DNA of 64,000 bases from Diphasiastrum complanatum (Eukaryota; Streptophyta; Lycopodiopsida; Lycopodiales; Lycopodiaceae): positions 4,644,063 through 4,708,062 of the forward strand of contig CM055094.1 of NCBI GenBank assembly GCA_029204225.1. Direction: 5' to 3'. This document shows, piece by piece, positions 33,401 to 43,589 of the stretch. The first letter of the stretch is position 1; the number at the start of each line of letters is the position of its first letter. Made by a program: the position numbers and the translations under genes. Under the pieces are notes generated by a model. The model searched no databases and had not been told where the DNA came from. It worked only from the letters and a program-made list of their open reading frames with translations.

Positions 33401-34099
33401 TTCAACTTTTAAAGCTTTGCATCAAGTGTCCCTTAGTTTATTGCTAAACACAACCACTATAAAAATCAAAAAGTAAAATGTCATGAAACAGGCCTTAAAA
33501 AACCTCCAACAGTGACACGAACTTCCCATAAACGATGACATTAGGGTGATTTCACCTACCATTTTCAAAATTATGGGCCTAGTGTGATAGATTATCCCCT
33601 CAATTTGCTTGCCTTCATTCATATAAAACCAACTTTACAGTCACACCCACCACTCTTTCACGATTTTTCGAATTGGATCCATTTTTCAAAGTCACATACA
33701 CATGTGGTTTCTATTCTCCTTACACCTCTACTAATCATGTACCTCTCTTCAACAAAACTCACTCCACTCTCCCCTTCAATTTATGCAGCAACTTTTTTCA
33801 TTAACCTTACAGATTTTACATACCATATATAAACGTGTCCTTTTCCTTTTTTTTTTGAAATGTATTGATGAAGTTAGGATGAAGGGCTATGCAGTTCATT
33901 GAAGAAAATAGTATTGTTTGAGGGACTTTTTGAAGCGTTCATGATTTGCTCTTTTGTAGTTATTCTGCTCATGATATTCTATTTGAATTGAATCAAGCTT
34001 ACTCTTCTGTCATTCTTAGGATATATCATCGGCACCTTCATCCCTTAATCACGAATATGCCACCTCGATTCCTCATGATGGAACCGATTTCAGCTAACA

Positions 34100-34624
34100 A
34101 GATCCCATTTTTAAGCAAGTTTTAAATCAACCGGCATAGTTACAAGCCAACGTGCAACAAATGCAACAAATGCAGCAAAACCAAAGCCATGTCATTGTGA
34201 ATCCATTATGGGTCAGCCTCCCTCACTCTGGAAGTTTATTTAAGGGAGAAAAAGGAGAAGAAGTCGGACCATGTTTGTAATTGAATGGATGATCAGCTCA
34301 CTTCACCATTCCCAACCATACTTGCACCACGATTCTGAATCGCGGTTCAGAATGCGGTCCGAATCGCGATTCTGAAATGCGATTCGGAAGAATCCCAAAA
34401 TCGTGCAGAATCGTTTTTTTTTTTGAAATTTTTTTTGGGCAATATGGGTATCAGATGAAAGCTTTGATTAAGAACATTTTTATTGTGTAGTTTGCCGACT
34501 GTTTCGGGTGCAGGACGGTCCAATTTAGGTGCATTAACTCCCAGGTTTACGCTATAGCTGCATTGACTTAACAAAAAAAAGGAGAATGCCAAAATGTGTT
34601 CACAGTAGGATTCTCCCTCTCTCT

Positions 34625-34670
<46 letters not shown>

Positions 34671-34793
34671 ATCACAACAAACAGATCAAAAACCATGCTG
34701 AATCATGCTGAACAAAAACCCTGCTGAATCATTCTGAACCATACTAAACCTCAAATGAAACATTTTTCAACCATATAGGATCGTTTTTCAACC

Positions 34794-34853
<60 letters not shown>

Positions 34854-35240
34854 CAACCATAAACCATAAAACTGAAGTTAACGATTCTTTGCAGCGAATC
34901 GCGATTCGCGGATCCAGCGAATCGCGATTCGCTACATCTACGTTCCCAACTATCTAAAGCATCTAGAAAAACTCAGGAATACTCCCCTTTTCTATAGCAA
35001 ACTTGCAAATTAAACTACTTGAGAGTCTCATGAAAATATTTATCAGAAAAGGGCTATCCTAGAAAATGATATTGTAGGTGCTCTACTTGGGTTGCTACCT
35101 CAGCTTCTTACTTCATCCGTATCACTTGCTCATACTCGTAGGAAGTTAGAACAAGGAAGAAGAGTGATGCGGATACACATGAACGAGAAATTTGACCGAC
35201 ACATGATCTTCAGTGGAACATACATAATCTTGAGTCATTA
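34100..35240 (+). pseudogene. Possible gag-like relic split by hAT-like element 3
   Basis: The plus strand gives ANVQQMQQMQQNQSHV, FKGEKGEEVGP and, across the hAT duplication, SAHFTIPNYLKHLEKLRNTP, then LLPQLLTSSVSLAHTRRKLE. This resembles the Gag of a gypsy-type element (KF.GEKGE....W...) but with stops and without a knuckle. Weak assignment. Confidence 0.35.
34317..34942. mobile_element. hAT-like non-autonomous element 3 (626 bp)
   Basis: A perfect 8-bp duplication TTCCCAAC lies at 34309-34316 and 34943-34950. The ends are CATACTTGCACC (left) and CGTAGATGTAGC (right, minus strand). Subterminal repeats are built on AATCGCGATT. It shares an inner block with element 2. Two (TC)n tracts, about 34622-34667 and 34797-34850, have expanded inside it. 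Confidence 0.83.
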
Positions 35241-35467
35241 GCCCATTTAGCAGTAGATAGCCTTAACCTTAAATATTCTAGCACATGCTCGAACCCAAAA
35301 TAATAATTGATTGAAAATTAGCCTGTAAATTGTACTTAAAAAGGCATCCCAATCCTTGACTCGAAACCTTTCGATATCAGACAACTATTGCTTCTAGATC
35401 AATTGGAACCAGTTGCTGTTGCAAACTGTAATTTTTAAAAACTTGACAACACTACTAAATGTCTTAC

Positions 35468-35542
35468 CTGAGCTACAAGCAATCCAGATGGATGTTTGGC
35501 AACTCGAGCAAACACATTCAGTAGCCATCGGTCAGGACCAGC
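35468..35542 (-). CDS. ERMP1: ERMP1-like exon 5 (residues 269-293)
   Basis: A 75-nt exon in phase 0 at both ends. The acceptor ATCCTAG is followed by AGPDRWLLNVFARVAKHPSG, then LLVAQ, and the donor is CAG|GTAAGA. It matches the family segment AGP.PW....FA..AKYPSG..IAQ. A longer open frame covers the same DNA in another frame (35518-35727) but has no family match. Intron 5 follows (26642-35467, 8.8 kb). Confidence 0.9.
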
Positions 35543-36000
35543 CTAGGATATACAAGCAAGATATCTTCAGAAAAATAGAAGGAGACAGTGACTTCAAGAA
35601 CATAAGACACCACGAACTCAGGCATCACAGCTCCAAAGTAGGCAATGTACAAAACACAAGCATTTGATGCTCTTGAAATATTATCAGGACGTGTACCATA
35701 CCACATTTTCAGTGGAGACTCGATCAAGCAAGACCACGTGCATGCATTCTAACAGTTTACACTCTCATAAATGGAAGATTTTCAATTATTCTAAATCAGA
35801 GATTCTGCAAAGTTTTCTCAAATGAGACCTGTCTGTCAGAAATTGGTAAAAGTCATGCCAGAGATCCTCAAATCATGTAAAATCCTCGTAAAATTACAAT
35901 GTTGAGGAGACTAACTTTTCCAACTCAATAGCAATAGCAAAGAATCTAATATGACTTAATAGACCCAGCTTTCAAATGCTTGGCAATTTAGGTGTAGGAC

Positions 36001-36078
36001 CTGAAAAAGCTGAGATCTGCCTCCAGCTCCCATGGCCTCCAAGTCGATAAAAGCACGAATTGTTGCATTTAAAGGATG
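36001..36078 (-). CDS. ERMP1: ERMP1-like exon 4 (residues 243-268)
   Basis: A 78-nt exon that was not open long enough to stand out by ORF length. The acceptor TTTTGTAG is followed by HPLNATIRAFIDLEAMGAGG, then RSQLFQ, ending in phase 0 at CAG|GTCCTA. The IDLEAMG motif is the conserved M28 strand carrying the fourth metal ligand (E256 here). The donor GTCCTA is weaker than the other donors in this gene. Introns on either side are 6.8 kb (with a LINE) and 458 nt. Confidence 0.92.
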
Positions 36079-37281
36079 CTACAAAACAAGATGCACAAGC
36101 CCCACCATGATAATTCATAAACAAAAACATATGCAAGTACACTATTTAATGAAAATCATGTCCTATATAGAAGCTGGAACATGCATGCAGAATTCGGATA
36201 TTTTTCTTTGCAAGCAACTTCGAGCAAAACATCATCATCATGAGCAAATAACATGAAAGTTCACATAAGCGAATATCTTCAAATCTGTGATGATTATGAC
36301 ATCAAAATGCAAGAAATGAAGCTCTATTCTGGTAAGTCCACAGATTCAGGAGATTATAGCCCATGACAGGTTATTCAGGCTACTTTAACATTGTGCCAAT
36401 AGGATTCTTACCATGTTCTATAGTTTATTCATAGCATTATTTATATGTTTCATGGCTTATCCTATACAACATGTCCCATCTCAACTACATTTCACTAGTT
36501 TTTTATGATTATTAATTTTTTCTCAACTCTTTCAATGGGGCATTCTCCAAAACTTACATTTCTTTTACTAATACTTCGAAATGTTTCTTTTGTTTATTAC
36601 ACAAGTTCTCCATTAGCATACTTACACTAGTTGTGAATGTCTGCAAGGAATACAGGCCCTAAAAGAATGTCTAACCATATCCTACAGTTCATTTTGTACT
36701 CATAGAATGTGAGATATGAACATGTTATTTCTTTTATTGGGGATTGAATAAAACATCCCATCTGCCACGTTCTTGGGCACATAGGCTGGGTGAGGCATCC
36801 AGTAATTCTCATGTTGAGATCTTGCATGAATCTTTATACAGTGCAGATGCCTATAACTGTTTACTAGACACCTCACTAAGACACCAAAGCAGCATCTACG
36901 GGAACCAGTAATGTATCTAAATTCCTTCATGTGTTGAGCAACAAACGTTTCCTAACTGCAACCTATACCATATATTCATTTTGTTCAAATGGTGGTGGTG
37001 TTCAACATATAATAAGGGGGGTAACTCATAGTTCATGGAAACTACATGAGTCTAGAGCAAGGACTCCCTCAATTTTAAGATAGAGTTGGCCAGGAACAAG
37101 CTAAATCCACAATCAGCATGGCAGCTCAAATTGTTTGAGGAACATAAACAGGCCCTGCTGGAGTATTTCCACACCCCAAGGGATGTTCCCATCGATAGTA
37201 GATACCATCCACTTCATCAACGACATCCATGGCATCCAATGTTTCCAAAAACGGCAGTTCGAACCAGTCTTACTAGTCGCA
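36079..37281. other. Intron 3 stretch left of the LINE, nothing assignable
   Basis: This may include the 3' end of the LINE, because the minus-strand frame continues for a short distance past 37282. No poly(A) or target duplication could be set. The small frames at 36627-36930 have no family match. Confidence 0.35.
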
Positions 37282-39744
37282 TTAGGGATGTGTAAGCTGA
37301 AACAGTCTCTCCAAATCTACCAATGATGAGTAGCCCTTCAGTAATCGGGAGGTTGCTGCCTGTCTCATATTGAAAGTGGGGCCAAAGAATACGACACCCA
37401 GATATGTGTAGGAGTCAACTACGTCCAGTGGATGACAATCCCATAGAAGCTCATGTCGTATCATGAAGGATCTGGAGGTGTTAAACACCATAACCTTGGT
37501 CTTGGCCACATTCAGTAACAACCCTCACTGTATACAAAAAGAATGAAGCAAATCCAAAAGCCGCTACAGGCCCTCTCTCGTCCTCGAAAATAAAACCACA
37601 TCATCCACATATAATAGGATAGCAATAGTGAGGTCACCCAATGTGCATCCCTCCCATCCATCACTCTGTATAATCTGCTCAAGCTCATCGATGTATAAAC
37701 CAAAGAGTGTAAGTGAAAGTGGACATCCCTACTTAACCCCAATCGTACTATCCACCTTTGGCGATATGACCCCTGATACTCGGATCCAGCCAATAACTCG
37801 CCTATACAATGCCACAACTGCTCGAATGATATCCTCCTGAAAGCCACGATCTCAAAGCCTCTATATCAATAAATGTCTAGGCACATAATCAAAGGCTTTG
37901 AGGAAATCCAAAAAGCAGCAGTATACACACTCTCTCCTGGCTCTAGCCTCCTCAATGATAGATCTTAGGGTGAAAATATGATCCGATGTTGTATATCCTA
38001 GTTTGAAAATGGCCTGGCCAATGGCATGTAGTGCTCTAATATCCATCTTTGCGCTAATCTCTGACTGAAGAATAGAGCCATAAACTTTGGCAAAGAGGTG
38101 GCTAATCATGATGGTACGATAGTTGTCAACTTTCATAGAATCACCGCCTTTATGAATAGGATGGATAAGGTTTGTGGACCATGGGGAGGGGAATCCAGAT
38201 GTGATAGCATAGTTGAATAAAATAGAGAGGAAAGGTGAGAGGATGTCAGTAGCATACTTTAGAAGTTCGGCCTCTAATTCATCAATGTCATTAGCTTTAT
38301 GGGAGTGTAATCATTTGATGGCCTCTTCTACCATGTCCGTGGAGAATATATCAAAGGTGTCTGTGGATGAGGGCATGGTAAGTGGAGGTGCATTAGAGAC
38401 GGTGTACAATGATGTGGAGAGACCGTGTACGATGATGTGGCATAGGCTACCCATGTGCTAAGATCCGTAATCCGGGGTGGAGATGCTCGTGGGAGGAATT
38501 TCTTCCAAAAGGATCTCAACGAGGAACTACATAGAAGGTCCATCATCTTCTTTCTTTGGCGGATCTCATAGGCGATTTTCTTCTTTTCGAGTGGTTCGAC
38601 GGTACACACGAGATAAGCCCTTTACCAAATGGGAGAGGTGGTAGTGTGCGTAGATCAAATTATGGTGGAGGTGGATGCATTCGCGGTCATACCATGGGTT
38701 ATGTGGTCGATGGTGTCGTGGATGCTTGGGCCGTGGGGATGGAAAAGCAAGCGATGCAATGGTATGGATGGTCCGGACAAGAAAAAGAGACTGGTCCGCT
38801 AAAGTATGCTCATATGGGAAGTGAATCAGAAGTTCAAATAAGGCTTCCCTGTACAGAGGAGTGTTTTGGGGGTTATAGCTATATACAGTTTTCACGATGA
38901 GGGTTAATGGACAATTGTGTGAGGTGCAAAGAAGGCCAATAGAGAGCGAAAGGTATGAATAGTCAGAGAGGTTGGTGCGGTGAACCAAAAGGGATGAAAT
39001 GGAGGGAAGAAGAGACGGCGATCCCATGAAATAGTTAACAACACTATGCCCTCCACTGTGTGGGAAACAAGTATAATCACCTGAACCAAGCCACTGTAGT
39101 AGGCCATAATAAATGGCCAATCCATGAGCCTCACCCAACTGAAGCATTTGCTCTCCATATGTTGTAATCAAACCATCTGCATCTGCCAATCGTCGCCGGA
39201 GGCCAAGATCGTCCTAGTCTATGGCTTGTATCTGTTGTGGATCATCCTCTGCTCCATGGAACTTCGTCTGCCTGGACCCAGTCTGGGCATTGAAGTCTCC
39301 AGCCAAAAGAATATAACCCCGCTCTTCATATTTGATAATGTTTGAAGAGATATCCATGTAGGGTGACTCCCCATCTAAGGTGAAAACTGATGTATCCGGT
39401 GGAAAACAACAAATGGCCATAAAGAGGTCCCGATCCAAGCTCATCAAACCACAATCCACCCTAATCCAAATATAGCGAGCACGCTCATCAGTATGTACCA
39501 ATTTAGGCTGAAAGAAGTCTCGGACTAAGCATGCCACCCCACCTGAACCTCGATCTGTCAATGCTCTCATCGCGCTCTGATGTGCAAAGTACCAACAAAA
39601 ACCCTCAATGGCCGGTAGTCCCCCCTCATAACTCTCATGTGTCTCAGTGAGTAGTAAGATATCACCATCAACACAAAAATCCTTGAGATCCCCTGTTGTA
39701 GCTGAAGAGTGGATACCATTGCTGTTCCATAAAGTCAACCACAA
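37282..39744 (-). pseudogene. LINE ORF2: endonuclease and reverse transcriptase
   Basis: The endonuclease part shows LTLWNSNGIHSSATTGDLKD, DILLLTETHE, SGGVACLVRD, GYILLAGDFNAQTG and, after a frame change, GDYTCFPHSGGHSVVNYF, the order of an APE-type nuclease. RT is split over several frames: FAKVYGSILQSEIS, HIFTLRSIIEEARARRECV, FDYVPRHLLI, LFGLYIDELE and a catalytic YVDD (ILLYVDDVVLF). SYTYLGVVFFGPTFNMRQA closes it. Multiple breaks make it inactive. Confidence 0.85.
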
Positions 39745-39850
39745 TGCTCTATGAAGGGCCCCTCAACCGCTCCCTAGTTTGGGGGGCCCTAATCCTTATT
39801 TCTCATAATTCGGAGGATCTATGTACCGGAGCCTGACCATCCCGATATAT

Positions 39851-40721
39851 TTACCATTTTCCCAAAATCTTTTGCCTCACTGAATGCCTTCTTCTGATCC
39901 GCCACCTGCATAGGGGTGAGATCATCATCCATAAAAATGGATGTACCTTGGCACGTAATATAAGAGCTGCCCGTCGTTCTTCCAAATTAGTGAAGCGAAG
40001 AGGACAATGAGTGTAGCGGGATCTTTCTTGGTTTGCCATGCTCACTCCAAGCCCTCGGAGTGGTGGGAAAGCACACTTGAGAGAAAATCAGTTGCTTCGA
40101 ACATTGGATCATTGGTGTCTTTGATCCCCCAAACCCTAATATTCATAGATTTATATTCTCACATTTTTTCATCGGATATGGTGGCTAAGATAACACTATT
40201 GAAGGTGGGCGTACCTGCTTTACCATCATCCTTGAAGAGGGAAGCCCATATTTTTGTTTCTGCTTTGTGTCTCTTGATCTTGTCTTCCAACGCCTGAATT
40301 TTCGTGGTGGTAGAGATGACCGGTGCTTCTTGTCTATTCATTGCCTCTTCCAAGAAAGTAATCCGACCGAGTAGGGCTCCCCTTTCAGCATTCATAGATT
40401 GAATCATTGCCTAGAGCTATCCCATTTCTTGCTGTAAAGAGCTGGATTCCTACTTGAGTTGTTCAATGTAGGATAGCATATATTGCTCAAACGATCTTGT
40501 AGGGGTATACATTTTTGGAAGTTGCAGAACAAGAGTCTCAGTAGGAGAAAGAGAGGGAGCAGAAGGAGGAGGTGGGGAAGAATAAAAAGGGGGGCCACTG
40601 CCTCAACAGAACTATTAACAATAACATTGGCAATAGAGGTGTGGGAGGTGGAGGTATCCGGGCCAGTAGGGCGGGGTGGAGAGCGGGGGGAGCTACCTCC
40701 CCCATGCTTACGTGGAGCCAT
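39851..40721 (-). pseudogene. LINE ORF1
   Basis: Starts MAPRKHGGGSSPRSPPRPTG. A coiled-coil-like stretch follows (MIQSMNAERGALLGRITFLE, ending ALEDKIKRHKAETK) in another frame. Near 39900-39960 the text GTSIFMDDDLTPMQVAD matches the C-terminal domain of LINE ORF1 RNA-binding proteins. Role in the family: binds element RNA. At least two frameshifts. Confidence 0.75.
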
Positions 40722-40729
40722 AGAAAAGG

Positions 40730-40734
<5 letters not shown>

Positions 40735-40761
<27 letters not shown>
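40735..40761. repeat. (GA)n microsatellite before LINE ORF1
   Basis: About 13 GA units just upstream (on the minus strand) of the ORF1 start. The serine-leucine run in translations comes from it. Confidence 0.9.
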
Positions 40762-40765
<4 letters not shown>

Positions 40766-40949
40766 ATTAATGTCTTTTCCATGCCAAGAGACATATAAGA
40801 GGAAAAATTACATATCAAGTGTGTGGAACAAACGGGAGCGTATGAAATGTCTCCATAACAATAAAGAAAAGCATATGTAATACAGCTGCAATGATAAAGT
40901 ACATCTAATATAAGAGAGTCTGGCTACCAATATAAGGCTAGTGATAATG

Positions 40950-41470
40950 GTACATCGTGTTGTCCTCACATACTGCTGCTAGCAAAAAACGATGTAATGG
41001 GGATAACGCCTGGAGGTGGTCTCAATAATTGTTGCTGACGTCACCAAGGAGGTCATCTCTAAGTAGTGGCGCTATAGACAATATGAGTATGGGTAGTACG
41101 TCGTGACTCGTCTCTGGTCTCTATGTTGGGAATGGTCACTCTCGTCGTCACAGTCACCCGAGCCAAGATCCATCCGCAGTCTCTTGTGGGAGAAGAACGA
41201 TGTGATGGAGTTGTGTGTCAAGGTGAGTCAGTGGCTTACATAGATCCTGTCGTAGTAAAAACATCTCTCTGACCATCAGTGCAACGCATCATGGATCATA
41301 ATATGCTATAAGGGACCGCAGTGTGACCGGAGCATCTTGAAAAAGGCAGTGGTATCTCCACAAGCAAATTGGAATGTTGTGCGCATTGTTTATGGAAAGG
41401 ATGCTAACACACCGATGATTAAAAAGAAGAAATTGACTAGGCATCTGAATAAAAAGTGCTCCTCAGACTC
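40950..41470 (-). pseudogene. 3' end of a second LINE directly upstream of the LINE
   Basis: The minus strand at about 41465 reads EVESEEHFLFRCLVNFFF, the C-terminal zinc-knuckle region of LINE ORF2 (E.E.HF.FRCP.Y). A decayed tail with FFKMLRSHCGPL and HDALH follows. The next LINE's 5' end begins right after it in the same orientation. Confidence 0.65.
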
Positions 41471-42853
41471 CACCTCAAACAAACATTACATATGCACAAT
41501 TTCAAAACATTGAAAAATAATAATAGAAAAGGTTCGAACCAATCTAACAGTCCGATTCGAATCGGTTCGAATCGGTCGATTTGAATCGGCTGCAAAACAT
41601 TAATGGCATCAAGTAATGGATGGTACCAAATTGGCCCCACATACCAAGTGCCATTAGTCGGTCCATCAATAATGATTTCCAACAAACCTTGGAAGGCTTC
41701 TTTGATAATAAGTAGTAGCATAGCCTTGATACAGTAGTACGAGACATAGCCATGGATGCTCATGCCCTCGCATTTTTGTCGACAATAAAGATGTATTGCG
41801 ACCTCAATTACATTGAAACAACGTTATACAAGCATAAGCACTTTGGAACATAAGAACATTGTAAAAGAAAAACCTTGAAAATAGAGTCATGGACCGATTT
41901 TGGGCACACTTTCTATGGAGCTTGAGGAGGTTTTGGAGAGAGCAATAGGAGGCCAAAATGGACATTGAGCACTCTATGTTCAGGTAGTGATCTATAGAAG
42001 GTGTTTTTAGCACATAGAAGATGGAAAAAGACAGTGTGTGGAAATTTGTAAGCAAAACACCTTATTGAGACGTTTTTTCTCCAAATTCATTGTATGCTTT
42101 GTTTAAAGACTTGTTTGGTATGCGTCACTGCGTCATATCTAATATTCGTTTGTTAAAGTTTAAAATTCTTTGAATGCTAGCCTCTCGTTCATGACTCATA
42201 ACGCTAAACAACCAAACTAGTCAGTTTTTGGATGGTAGTTTGTTGCTTTGCCTTGAGATCTGGGTGGTAGTTTGTGTCTCCTTTTGCTCTTTGGTCATTC
42301 TCAATCAAGCTAGAAATCTAGAGTCTGCAATGATTGCGATATTACGAAAAGGTTGCTAAATGACTTCTAGAGTTAACAAAAAGACACTTAATTGAAATAA
42401 TCTTAACATAGTAAATAAGGCCCTTGGGTCCAAGTGTCATAAACATTAAATAGCTAAATGTACGAGGAGTGAACATTGGCCCTAGTTGGTCCTTATTTCA
42501 ACAGATCATGTCGCACGGACACATACTCATCATGGCATTGAAGATTGAAATCTCCACACTAGTGAGGACATACCCAAGAGGTGCAAAACAAGATATATAA
42601 GGATAAAGGTAATCATCAAGAACTGAATGAAAAAACACGACAACCATGAACCACAATGTGTCCAACGAACTTGTACTTTAAATCCAAAAAGATAATAAAT
42701 CTCGAAGCACAAAAAAGCCTTAAATCAATTCACAAGGTTAGCTACTACATCTCAAAAAAACATATTAAATGTTGCTACTACCAGTATAGAGCTCAAGATT
42801 TTCTAGAATTCAAGATAGAAAGATCATAATATACATATCAAGCGTAGACCATG

Positions 42854-42857
<4 letters not shown>
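41471..42857. other. Intron 3 stretch, nothing assigned except short palindromes
   Basis: Around 41535-41590 the words GATTCGAATCGG, CGGTTCGAATCGG and CGATTTGAATCGG repeat, much like the subterminal words of the hAT-like elements, but no duplication or ends were found. A 108-codon minus-strand frame (41437-41763) runs through this and has no clear family. Confidence 0.4.

Positions 42858-42916
<59 letters not shown>
42858..42916. repeat. (GA)n microsatellite at the 5' splice site of intron 3
   Basis: About 59 bases of pure GA on the plus strand, (TC)n in the gene sense. It begins five bases after the exon 3/intron 3 boundary (GTAA then TCTCTC). Confidence 0.95.
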
Positions 42917-42920
<4 letters not shown>

Positions 42921-42921
42921 C

Positions 42922-43078
42922 TTGTGTAATGAAACTATGAGCACCATTAAGACCCTCTTCTTCACCAGTGTTAAACAAGAAAATGACCGAATGCTTGAAG
43001 TTTTGTGCCAAGTGAGATAAAGCACGAACAAGTTCCAACATCACTCCTACACAAGAACTGCAATCGCCAGCTCCTTCA
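42922..43078 (-). CDS. ERMP1: ERMP1-like exon 3 (residues 190-242), catalytic core
   Basis: The acceptor TTCTAG is followed by T, completing the split serine codon 190. The exon then reads EGAGDCSSCVGVMLELV and later FLFNTGEEEGLNGAHSFITQ. D195 is the bridging aspartate of the di-zinc site. E229/E230 in the GEEE motif are the general base and the next metal ligand. It ends in phase 0 at CACAA|GTAATC. A (TC)n microsatellite begins only five bases into the intron, unusually close to the 5' splice site. This is the strongest family match in the gene. Confidence 0.95.
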
Positions 43079-43589
43079 CTAGAACAAAAGATCAATATAC
43101 TTGTGAATGTCTATTAGAATAAGATGGAAATACTACAAGAATATCCCTACTCTATACCATAATTCCATACAAGTGTAAAAATTGTAAATTATAGCTCATT
43201 GTATATTCATAATTGAAGATCAAGTTGACTTCAAAATGCCTTACTGCCAAATTGGGAGAGATCTACTTGAAACACTATGAGCCAATCTAGCATGTAGCAA
43301 AAGACGTGGCATATTGACAAGCATTTTTTGTTTTCTTTTGTTGCTAAGTCTTTTCTCTCTCTCTAGAGCTGTATGTTTTTTGGCGATACTCTCTCTAGCT
43401 GTTCTCTCTCTCCAGCCTTCAATAAACGCTTTTTGCACCATGATTATTAGTTTGAAGTAAAATTGAGTTTTGTTAGTTGCCTTGGTTTCCTAGCAATTAG
43501 GTCTAGTTGTAGTGAGATAGGTCTTATGATCGTCGTGCATGCTCTCCTCGAATCCATTTCCCTTTGTCTTTCCCAACTTCCCACCATGT

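Larger units (their letters stand above)
37282..40725 (-). mobile_element. LINE retrotransposon, nearly full length
   Basis: Minus-strand order: ORF1 (start ATG 40721), apurinic-type endonuclease, reverse transcriptase. All parts are present but broken by stops and frameshifts. It has no LTRs. The RT signature KQGCPLS.TLFGLYIDELE differs from the usual plant L1 pattern. Fragments of the same family lie at 6558-7190, 15532-16400 and 40950-41470. It is in intron 3 in the same orientation as the host gene. Confidence 0.88.

Noticed and set aside
35518-35727. 69-residue minus-strand frame as the exon at this place
   Set aside because: It has no family match. The overlapping frame at 35468-35542 matches ERMP1 and has correct splice sites and phase.
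41437-41763. hAT transposase fragment
   Set aside because: An initial resemblance was only to composition. The right part is better read as the end of a LINE ORF2, and the rest has no conserved transposase motif.
42858-42916. Coding Ser/Leu repeat extending exon 3
   Set aside because: The long open frame continues only because (TC)n has no stops. A good donor GTAA precedes it, and the family sequence ends at FITQ before continuing in exon 4.
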